From the NCBI GenBank assembly GCA_940337035.1, contig CALNHX010002998.1, positions 97,650 through 161,649 on the forward strand: a stretch of DNA of 64,000 bases, given 5' to 3'. Shown piece by piece: positions 55,701 to 64,000 of this stretch (positions are counted from its first letter, which is position 1; each line of letters starts with the position of its first letter). The DNA is from Agriotes lineatus. Lineage: Eukaryota > Arthropoda > Insecta > Coleoptera > Elateridae. Made by a program: the position numbers and the translations under genes. The notes below the pieces were generated by a model. The model saw nothing but the letters and a program-made list of their open reading frames with translations. It was not told the DNA's origin and made no database searches.

Positions 55701-56135
55701 TATATTGCAAAATGTGACGTTTCGAAACTTTAATCAGTTTTGAAAAGTAATAACTTTATGTTAACATTAGAAAAGTAATTTTTTCCACTAGTGAAAAAGA
55801 TAACTACATTTACAACCAAAATGACACCTGACTAGTTCGACATTTCTTAATGGCAGTGGAAAAATAATTTAGAAAGTCAGTTGCGTTTGTTAGTTTTGTG
55901 TATTTTTAGCATAAAGGTAAAAATTCAGGTTCTATAATTTTAGCTGATATTATATTAAAGTAATATACTCTTGAGATATACAAATTATCATTTTAATTTC
56001 AACTGCCTGTTTTACAAAATTGTGTAACGAAATCGACTGTTTTACGTTTGTTCTTTTTCCGTCGGCCTCCCTATAAAATGTGATTTTACGGACGCATTTG
56101 CGTACCGAAAATGTCACTTTTTTGGACACCATTAA
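55701..56135. other. Non-coding stretch
   Basis: AT-rich with no gene recognised. The minus-strand open frame at 55950-56204 runs into the adjoining short repeats and looks incidental. Confidence 0.5.
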
Positions 56136-56250
56136 TTTTTCGTCCGCAAACACTTTTCGTCCGTAAATGCTTTTCGTCCGCGAATGCTTTTCGTCCGCAA
56201 ACACTTTACGGCCGCACTTTACAGCCGCAAACGTTTTTCGACCTCAACAA
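56136..56250. repeat. 17-bp CpG-containing minisatellite
   Basis: Units of TTTTCGTCCGCAAACAC and variants (cgtaaatgc, cgcgaatgc) are repeated at least four times. Two or three decayed units follow (tttacggccgc, tttacagccgcaaacg, tttttcgacctcaac). Like the 9.3-kb array it is CpG-rich in AT-rich surroundings. Confidence 0.8.
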
Positions 56251-56323
56251 CTTTTATAATTCGGACTTCACTTTAATTTTTTTTCAAATTATGACGGTCG
56301 ACGGAAAAATGTAATATGCACCT

Positions 56324-56407
56324 CGGACGAAAACTGCTTTTTATGGCCTTGCCTGATTGCTTGCCTCGGCTATCGCCTCGGCCAGATCGTCCATAAAAAG
56401 CCAATTT
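56324..56407. repeat. Palindromic element with GC-rich apex (f)
   Basis: GCTTTTTATGG (56336-56346) pairs with CCATAAAAAGC (56391-56401). The inner cctcggc/gcctcgg region holds 'tatc'. It lies about 80 bp beyond the 17-bp minisatellite. Confidence 0.75.
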
Positions 56408-56546
56408 TTGGTCGTTGATGCATAAATAACTATTTTCTCATTTGTTTAACTTGTGTTCTGGTTATTGATATAGGCCAAAAGCTTTTTTTAGTTATTAATA
56501 TGTGGAAGAATCATCCAGCTCAGTACCGACTGCGATAAAAAGTTCG

Positions 56547-56628
56547 GCATATCCACGGATTTGAACCGCGAACTAACTGGCTTATTGTACATATGAGCAC
56601 TCTACTCACTGCGCAATCCAGGTGGTAT
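56547..56628 (-). repeat. tRNA-like SINE head
   Basis: On the minus strand, TGGATTGCGCAGTGAGTAGA resembles an A-box region. Further on, GCGGTTCAAATCCGTGGATA resembles a B box and T-arm, about 34 bp apart. The central arm does not fold into a convincing anticodon stem, so it is a SINE head or tRNA relic rather than a tRNA gene. Confidence 0.5.
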
Positions 56629-56659
56629 TCTAGTATTGCAATCTAAACATTATAATTTA

Positions 56660-58625
56660 GTTGTGTCCTCACATAGTTAACTTTAACTAAAGCTCTCTGC
56701 ATAAAATGCTTAAATAACGTCTTTAGGTGCATATTAAAACAGACACGAGGACCCTTATTTAATAACATTTTTAAGACCTTTGAGTGTACTCGGCTTCGAA
56801 ACTGCGCTTCGTAATGCTCTTTAATTCTATACAGAGAAAGTACAGCATTAAAAGCTTTAGCTATTACGCATTAACTTCAATACTCCTTTAATTAGCGCTG
56901 CACGTTTTGCAAGTTGCTTTAGCATTATACAAATTCAAGTTTGAAGCACAGCTTCTTTTTAATAAAGTACGTCAAAACTGAGCACTCAGTTTAAGCAAAA
57001 TAAAGAGCTTGAGACTGCTCCAAAAGTATACGTTTATCCATTAACAAGTTCGTTAAGGACTGACAAATCGTTAGGGGACGAACTAATAGCAAAACTGAAC
57101 AAAGGTTCTGATGAGCTATAAACGTAACGGCTTCCCAAACTGGCAAGAAAACGAGTTACTTTAATGATCTGTCAAACACGACGCTCATTAAGACGTCGAA
57201 ACCGATGTTTATATTTTCTTTTGATCGTTTGTAGCATCTCGTCTAAACTAATTTTTTTAGAATGGCGAGGAACGTTATAAAGTAAAATAATATAGGTATA
57301 ACTTTTAGTTGTTTTCTCATGTTGCACTTATGCATTTATACGACCCCTCAATTGTTGGTTAAGGCGACTTACTCGTAAATGTGTTCCTTTATTTAACTAA
57401 TTTGATGTTTTATGATCTACTGTTATAACGTAAATCCGATTTACTACATCGCGTGTACTTATACAAAAGATCCCTTTTATAAAGAAAACAAATTCAAACA
57501 GCGAAATGAGTTTTATAACTGCCATTTGTACTCCAAGGGTTATACTCATGCATGTTTCTCTCATGTGCAGCCATCTGGCTATAGGCAGATCGTAATCTGT
57601 TTGAAGAATTGTAAGTGTAAGTACCAATATACCAGTCAATCCATGTAACTTATGCAGAAACCATAGAGAAAAAAAATGACGTTCGTAAAAATGTACCTCG
57701 CCTTCTGGGTAAAAAATAATTAATCTGCATTGTTAACATGTCAAACTTGGCAATGTAGTCTACAATTACGTATTATAAAACGAATGGTAGGTGCAGATAA
57801 TATTCGTGTCATGTATTCTAACAGAGGGTCTTAGTGTATAAAAGCAACAATTTTGATTTCAAAAACTAGTAAAAAAATAAATGTCCTTGTCCTGTTTTAG
57901 GAGCTGGCCCTAGTCAGGATATTTTTGACACCGAAAAATCGTATTGATATATTTTACCCCCCTCGAAACTATAGAAATACTTACTGAACTTTAATTTATC
58001 AAGATGAAATGAATTATAGTGCGTGATCCCAGACATCAGCCAATCATTATTAGTAATATAACAAGCGCCAGATATAACGATAATTTTGCACACGTCAAAC
58101 GTCGAGTGCAAGTTGTAATAAAAACTACAATTAACATTCCAACAGTTGTCTTTTTCATGACCTGTCGATGATTGAATCACAAATTGGAAATTTACTTCCC
58201 TTGGAGTTTCGTATATTATTTGGATGAATTTAGTCTAGAAAAGTATAAAAGTAATAGAGGTTTAACTTTCGTATCACGGAGCGGCTATGATATTGCTTTG
58301 TTTAAAATTCGACGAACAACTCTGAATTTTTGTAAGCAGTTACAATATTTCTTGTTTTCCTTGAAGCTTTATATACCACTAAGTACGTTGCTGAGAAAAT
58401 AAACGTTTTCAAACCGATTAGCGTTATAACTTTGTTACTTCATATTCCATACAAATTTTACTGTAAACCGCATGTAATGAAAAATTGTAAAAATGTCTAG
58501 TAATTTTCATCCACCTATAAACAAATTCAGCATAAAAATACCAATAACATCATACGCACACATTCCTGAAAAGTGACATACAAAGAGTTATTCAAGAGAG
58601 AATACCGTTTAATCATGTAGATATA
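56660..58625. other. Long non-coding stretch
   Basis: AT-rich. Open frames of 76-88 codons exist without domains or splice support. Nothing was recognised. Confidence 0.5.
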
Positions 58626-59081
58626 CAGGGGGTTTGTTAATCAATAGACAGCTCGTGCCTTCATTATTAGTAGAGCTATCGAAAAAAGCACATATTGTTC
58701 GCTTTAAGAAAACATAGTTTTAAATTGTCTTAGTAGATACGTTTAGTGCGATACTTCGGTCATAAGGAATATTTAAAGCATTTCTTGATCGATTTTTAAT
58801 GATTTTTCCTAAGTCATGGCCTACTTTAACTAAATATTATTTTATTTAAAAAAATAATGAATTCCAAAATTTAGTTTAAGCACGCTATCATAAAATATTT
58901 TTAATGTTGATGCCAAATATCTAAAAATATACACGGTGTTCCATTTTAAAAATACCAAAGTTGTGTCTCACTACGCAAACATAGAAGGCCTTGATTTAAA
59001 ACGAGTTATGACAATTTGTAAGCTGCACTTTCTTTAATATCTCTACTGTTAACGAAGTTTAGCAAGTTACAAACACCCTGT
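58626..59081 (-). mobile_element. MITE family 2, full-length copy (456 bp)
   Basis: The ends are TA-CAGGGGGTTTGTTAATC and ...GTTACAAACACCCTG-TA. The right half, read on the minus strand, matches 44848-45115 (acttcgttaacagtagagat, aaggccttctatgtttgcgt). It is a non-coding element of mariner-type size with TA flanks. Confidence 0.75.
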
Positions 59082-59790
59082 ACACAAAGAGAGGTCAAAC
59101 ATCCTGGGGACCCTTTACCCGTCATACTTTTTTACTTTAATGGCAAAAACAATATTGCCTTAATAAATACAAGTTTTTATTCAATAAAACCTGTTTCAAA
59201 AATTTATATTATAATTATTACAATATAAATGTGATGAGAGGCTGTAACTAATAAGATTGGAATTTTAATCAATTAAACTCGAGAAGGCGTAGTCCTGTAG
59301 GGTTTTCTTTTAAATTTTGCAAGAGTTTGAGTTAGATATACAGTTAGTTTAGCTGAATTAATCAATGAAAAGTAGAAGCTCGAGCGGGATTCCACAAGAT
59401 TAGGTTAGCAATAAACAATGTATTTATATTTCAGTTGATTTGTAGGTACACTGCTAACAACTAACACGAACGTCTTCTCTATGTACAACTATAGCGAGGA
59501 AGTTAAAGTCGCATTGTGATTGACTGTAATAGGTATGAATAATATAATCATAATAAATTGTAATTTTAATCTGTATGTAATGTGTTGACAATACACTTTC
59601 AGTTTTAGAATTATAGACATTCACAATTTACAAGCTGAGACGAAGCAAGAAAATACCTATGTATATCTCTAGGAAGCAAAGGTATTCATTTCCTCCCGCG
59701 TGTGAATTTAATGTCCGACGAGTAGCAAGAAACAAACGTGGATCTTAACCATCCTTCGGGTATAATTCCAGTATTATAAACATCATTAAC
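59082..59790. other. Non-coding stretch
   Basis: AT-rich, no recognisable gene or element. Confidence 0.5.
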
Positions 59791-59802
59791 TAATTCTGTT
59801 AT

Positions 59803-60579
59803 TATTCAGATTCCACATTCTTCTAAATGTTTGAGAACATCCGTATATATCTGATCGTGAACTGCAGCTTTCCCATTTTTTGCTTGTTTAATGGTCTTTA
59901 TGACTTCGTCTTTTGTAATCATTGGTCGTTTAGTGCACCCTTCAAGAAGAATATTGGCGATGATGTCTTTGTAAAGGTCTTCTATATATCTTCGCCATAT
60001 CTCTACACGTTTAGTTCTTTCAAATATAATACTACCCATTATATCCACAACGCGAGTGTTCTCCTGCTTTCTATATTCTCCAGTTGTTTCTTTGATTCTC
60101 TTGTGGAGGTTGAATTGGCCATATCATTTTTTCAGTATCTCAATTTCTTCGAAATTGTTCCTCATACGCTTGTCTTACGTCTCTCTAATCTTGCGTTGTA
60201 TTTCTCGTTGTATACGAATAAGCTGAAGAATCTCGTCAGTCATCCATTTTTTCCTTCTCTGTTTTGGTTCGCGTTTTAATTCACTTATTTCGTTAATTAT
60301 TTTCTTTACAGCATTTGCCAAGTCTGGAATACTTTGAAATTCTATATTACTTAAACTTTTATTGATATCATTTTTAACTGATAGTTTTATGTTTTCATCT
60401 TTTTATTTAGATATAGCTATATTGTTTTTCATCTTCATTTTAATCACTCCAACTAAGAGAACATGATCTGAACCAATGTCTGCTCCGGGATATGTTTTAA
60501 CTGATATAAAGCTATTGCTATAGCTCTTGTTCACCATGAAATAAGCAAGGGTAAGTGTAATAATACAGTCATCTTTATT
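59803..60579 (-). pseudogene. RTE-like LINE: endonuclease C-terminus to pre-RT linker
   Basis: Minus strand. From about 60560 downward the frame reads LAYFMVNKSYSNSFISVKTY, then PGADIGSDHVLLVGVIKMK, the end of an endonuclease domain with the conserved SDH. After breaks it continues with KKKWMTDEILQLIRIQREI, a shifted IEILKK, HKRIKETTGEYRKQENTRVV and MGSIIFERTKRVEIWRRYIE. It then runs through DLYKD and KDEVIKTIKQAKNGKAAVHD up to LKHLEECGI and a stop at 59806. This is the segment just before the reverse transcriptase of RTE-like LINEs. The catalytic polymerase is absent. Several stops and frameshifts mean it is inactive. The end at 59806 may be an internal truncation. Confidence 0.8.
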
Positions 60580-60624
60580 ATAAAACAAAAATGCATGTTT
60601 ACAACACCTAGACTATATTTCAAT

Positions 60625-61100
60625 GATTATTCAACACTATAATGAACGAACCAATGAAAATTGCTCAATTTGTCAGAAACGGCCAATCAAAATTGACTGT
60701 CATTGAAAACACCTAATGTCACAGTGTTTTCACGCGAGCCCGATTGGTTTCAATGATTTCAATTTAGTGAGTAGCCTTTGACTGACATTTCACCAAAACG
60801 TCAAAGTCAAAGTTTGCAAATCAGCTTCGTTCTAAACACTCATAATAATCGTGTTGGAAGCTCCAGTATTGAATTAATAGTGGAAAACGTTAAAAATATG
60901 TGCTGTCGAACACGGTAAAAGTCATTTACCCATATTGTTGAATAATCTTTCCAAACAAAAACTGCTCAAATTCCACTCGGCCTGCGGTCCCGCGGAATTT
61001 TTAACGCAGTTTTGGTTTCGAGAAATTTAAACGCAATAATTTGCATGTGAACAAAAAAATTTTCAAAAAATTTTCACGTTTTGTGGTATTACCCTTGACA
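60625..61100 (+). repeat. Direct-repeat element, copy 1 (with palindrome g)
   Basis: It begins GATTATTCAACACTATAATG. The inverse TGTTGAATAATC occurs at about 60936-60947, so this part has TIR-like ends. It is followed by a hairpin at 60955-61014 (aaaactgctcaaattcc against ggaatttttaacgcagtttt, apex 'actcggcctgcggtcccgc') and ends ggtattacccttga. It is repeated at 61230-61778. Confidence 0.8.
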
Positions 61101-61229
61101 ATTCAATTCAAAATAAAGTGACCAATCAAATGTTTGCATTTCTGTACAGTCAATCAATAGCCGCCTTTCATTATTTCTTATTTTGGCAATATCTATGTGA
61201 ACTGAAAGGCAGCAGGAAGGTTTTGTCGC

Positions 61230-61778
61230 GATTATTCAACACTATAATGAACGAACCAATGAAAATCGTTCAATTAGTCAGAAACAGCAATTTAAAATTG
61301 ACTGTCTTTGAAAACACCTAATGTCGCAGTGTTTTCAAGCGAGCCTGATTAGTTTCAATGATTTCAATTTAGTGAGTAGCTTTTCACTGACATTTCACCA
61401 AAATGTCCAAGTGAAGTTTGCAAATCGACGTCCTTCTAAAAACTCATAATAATCGTGTTGGAAGCTCCAGTATTGAATTAATAGTAGAAAACGTTAAAAA
61501 TGTGTGCTGTCGAACACGGTAAAAGTCATATATCCATATTGTTGAATAATCTTTCCAAATATCACTCAAGGCAAAATTGTTTAAGAGATTTTTTATTGTC
61601 AATATGGAAATTATTGCAAATTTTTCTCAACAAAAACTGCTCAAATTCCACTCGACCTGCGGTCTTGCAAAATTTTTAATGCAGTTTTGGTTTCGAGAAA
61701 TTTAAACGGAATAATTTGCATGTGAACGAAAAAAATCCTCAAACAAATTTCACCTCTAGTGGTATTACCCTTGATAAT
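61230..61778 (+). repeat. Direct-repeat element, copy 2 (with palindrome h)
   Basis: Same order of segments as copy 1, roughly 90% alike by eye, but with about 70 extra bases before the hairpin (61630-61690, apex 'actcgacctgcggtcttgc'). The two copies are separated by 129 bp of unrelated sequence. The extra bases show that copy 1 is internally deleted or copy 2 expanded. Confidence 0.8.
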
Positions 61779-62096
61779 ATAATTCGTTGAATTTTGCGCC
61801 AATTACCATCTCTTAAATTTAGGACATTGGCTAGTAGGTCTTTCTATCATACTGACCATATAGCGACTCGCGATTTTCGATTTGGTACAAGCTAACTTGG
61901 TTGTGTTTCACATGTCAAATGGACTAATTTAGAAATGTCAATTGATTTTTCTAGGTTAGCTCGTGCGTTTCAAGCATAACAAGCAACAGAAAGTGTGTTT
62001 GGGAGAAACAATGATCATCAGCATTGATACTCACGTAGTAAAATAGTGTTACGCTCTCTCTGGTATATTTTTAAATCATTATATTCTCGTCCTAAA
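61779..62096. other. Non-coding stretch
   Basis: No recognisable gene or element. Confidence 0.45.
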
Positions 62097-62265
62097 TATA
62101 ATTCGTAGTACGCCTAATAATCTATTTTTTTAAATATCATTTTGTTATAATCCCAATGCAAGAAAATACAACTCATCCTACGACCTCGTTGTGTTTTAAG
62201 CTTTGGGATTATAACTCATAATATTGATCAAAAAATAATCGATAATCAGCGTACTACGTATTATA
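62097..62265. repeat. Palindromic element, 169 bp (m)
   Basis: TATAATTCGTAGTACGC pairs with GCGTACTACGTATTATA, and gttataatcccaa pairs with ttgggattataac. The inner aaaatacaac/gttgtgtttt encloses 'tcatcctacgacctc'. Arms of roughly 75 nt are interrupted by small mismatches. Confidence 0.85.
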
Positions 62266-62715
62266 CTATCCCTGACAATATTTATGTCAGGCCAACGGCA
62301 AAATAAACATTCTTCTTTCATTGAATTGTCCTGTTACTCTCAATGTTGCTTCAATATTTATCATTCATCCATTAATCGTTGCTGATGCGACCCTCGTAAA
62401 TATTTTCATCAGGGCAGCAACTCTTAAAAATATTTTTTCTAAAATTTTTATATTTCCAAAAGTGACAGAAAAGTGGGTTTTGATTTTCATTGGGAGCACA
62501 TATCAAACGACATCGAAAACTTCATAATATATAAATCACAATTTATTAATATATCAACGTTCTTTTTGTGGTCATTTAATTGTAAAACCGAGGCTCGCTC
62601 TGTTACTCTGAATCTAACTAAGATTTACCCTATGAAGATGATATAGTGTTAATACCAATAAGCTTACAACATTACAAACAAGTATAGACATTTGGAAGAA
62701 CCAGCTAGAATGAAA
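62266..62715. other. Non-coding stretch
   Basis: AT-rich. The 68-codon open frame at 62321-62527 has no domain pattern. Confidence 0.45.
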
Positions 62716-62719
62716 AAGG

Positions 62720-63380
62720 ATGATCAGAAACACAGAAAATATCAAAACTATACACGTAACGAAAACAGAGAACAGCGAACTGGTCGTTATCAGATTGGAC
62801 GAGATTACCTTAGAAGAAGTGAATACTTACGAATATCTCGGGATACTTATCAGTAAAGATGCGAGAGTTAACAGAGAAATAGAAAATATGATCAGCAAAG
62901 TATACTTCCAGATAAATAACACATTAATTGGCAAAGCAGTATTGAGTACGAGAACAAAAATGAATTTTTACAAAATCATAATTATATACTCCTATAATAT
63001 TATACGCAGCAGAGTCATGGGCAATAACAGAAAAACATCGTTCAATATTAACCGCAGCAGAAATGAAACACTTAAGACGCGTAGTGGGTAAAACGAAAAG
63101 GGAAAGAGTACGAAATAGAAGCTAAGAGAAGAATCATAACCAGACCTTAATAGTGCAAGAATTAGAAATAAAACAACTGCAATGGCATGGCAATGGTGAC
63201 TCGCATGGAGGACGATAGATATTAAAAAAAAATCCTTGATATAAGATGTGAAGAACGAAGACCCCGAATAGGATGGGAAGACAATATTAAAGACATGGTT
63301 AGAAGAAAAGGAAAGACCATAGGTCAACTGAAAACCTTAACCGCAAACAGAAAAGAATACAAGCAGCGTAACTCAATTCC
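62720..63380 (+). pseudogene. RTE-like LINE reverse transcriptase, C-terminal end
   Basis: Plus strand. The frame reads TKTENSELVVIRLDEITLEE, then VNTYEYLGILISKDARVNRE, INNTLIGKAVLSTRTKMNFY and, after a shift near 63000, a LYAAESWAI-like segment. ILTAAEMKHLRRVVGKTKRE, RVRNR, a LQWHGHVTRMEDDR-like segment, RRPRIGWEDNIKDMVRRKGK and TIGQLKTLTANRKEY follow. This is the canonical C-terminus of RTE-like LINE ORFs, including the late His/Cys-type tail region. At least four frame changes occur. 'aagtaagtaagtaa' at about 63409 may be the LINE tail. It is inactive. It is on the opposite strand from the related 59.8-60.6 kb fragment, so the two are separate insertions. Confidence 0.8.
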
Positions 63381-63424
63381 CAACACCGTGAGGTACTTGG
63401 GCAAAGAAAAAGTAAGTAAGTAAT

Positions 63425-64000
63425 TGTAAAACCTTAAAATATTAAAGTTAAGCAAGAATTTCCAAAAAAATCTTAAAGTTGCGTAGCTGCAACACACTGA
63501 AAGTATGAAAAAGTAAGATATCAATATTGAGTAATAAATTATTTTCATGTTTTGCTTACATAATTTTGAATTGTAACATTCAACTTTATTATATTTTTAA
63601 CAAGGAAAATTAAAATTTCAGATATTAAAACAAAATCAGCTTGTCCTTTAAAATGTATGATCAATGTTATAAATTAGTTATTGCAATGATATTAACTTTC
63701 ATCCTTTGAGTGAAGAAAGAAAGTTAGTCCTAAAAAACTTATATCATCAGATGCATAGTTCCCAAGACAATCTCCAAACTAAAAAATGTTTGTATTCACA
63801 AAGTCAACTTTAACAATAAAACGATTGCATTTTTAGGACACTACGTATGTAAGTAATTTTTAAAATTCACTATATCTTGTCAATTAGTATTTTTTCGTAT
63901 CTTTAGCTATAGTCATGGCTCCGGTTACTTACACAGACGAATATTTAATGGGAATTGTCTGTGTATGGTCTATGCGACGGAAATTATAGTTTATGATTAT
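63425..64000. other. Non-coding stretch with a small hairpin
   Basis: AT-rich. TACACAGAC (63930-63938) pairs with GTCTGTGTA (63957-63965). An acceptor-like 'ttcgtatctttag' followed by an ATG at 63914 is too weak to call an exon. Confidence 0.4.

Noticed and set aside
56547..56628. Functional tRNA gene on the minus strand
   Set aside because: A- and B-box-like segments are present, but the anticodon arm and acceptor stem do not pair convincingly. A SINE head or relic fits better.
60039..60279. Plus-strand 150-codon frame at 59827-60279
   Set aside because: It is antisense to a clear LINE endonuclease/linker sequence on the minus strand.
63914..63990. Coding exon after an acceptor-like tract near the window end
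   Set aside because: The frame stops within about 25 codons and overlaps a small hairpin, with no supporting donor.

Overview
The window looks like an intron or intergenic stretch of a large, AT-rich, transposon-filled insect genome. I base this on the element families present: Copia, Jockey/CR1-like and RTE-like LINEs, Tc1/mariner, PIF/Harbinger with Myb/SANT partners, a Mutator-like transposase and piggyBac-like ends. The TATCT tail on a 5'-truncated LINE and a LINE 3' end of the 'gaggcctttgtccagcag' type are also familiar from insects. A beetle is plausible, but the order cannot be fixed from sequence alone. No complete host gene is visible. Three short stretches (35890-36091 +, 36215-36418 -, 52735-52852 -) are the only candidates for host exons.

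Layout. 1-315 is the end of a LINE reverse transcriptase. 447-9735 is a 9.3-kb CpG-rich tandem array with 87-bp and 108-bp monomers, organised into 282/456-bp (738-bp) higher-order repeats and, distally, 347/173-bp repeats. 10377-10956 is a foldback MITE split by a LINE insertion. 11284-12158 is a mariner-like transposase remnant. About 12800-22020 is one LINE broken by a MITE, a palindromic element and a young 5.86-kb Copia element (15104-20963) with near-identical LTRs and a 5-bp target duplication. 23643-29703 is flanked by long inverted repeats and holds one PIF/Harbinger element split by a second, nearly complete one (25643-28582). 29930-30560 is a Mutator-like transposase fossil. 30951-35154 is a run of MITEs, including an inverted pair sharing a 9-bp target sequence, and retroelement scraps. 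37042-40346 is a mariner-type element with ~300-bp terminal repeats that contains an open-frame Tc1 transposase. 42207-44127 is a decayed mariner-like element. From 44 kb to 64 kb there are scattered MITEs, LINE fragments, tRNA-like SINE pieces and palindromes, with long stretches where nothing is recognised.

The elements act on one another rather than forming a pathway. Copia sits inside the LINE reverse transcriptase frame, Harbinger inside Harbinger, a LINE inside a MITE, and a palindrome inside a mariner terminal repeat. Only two proteins look near-functional: the Tc1 transposase, and the Copia polyprotein apart from one in-frame TAG.

The two most unusual signals are the CpG-rich higher-order array, which is stop-free in several frames on both strands, and a dispersed set of about a dozen palindromes. 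These palindromes share one plan: long AT-rich arms and a short GC-rich apex that often contains CTTCG- or CTTGCG-like bases.
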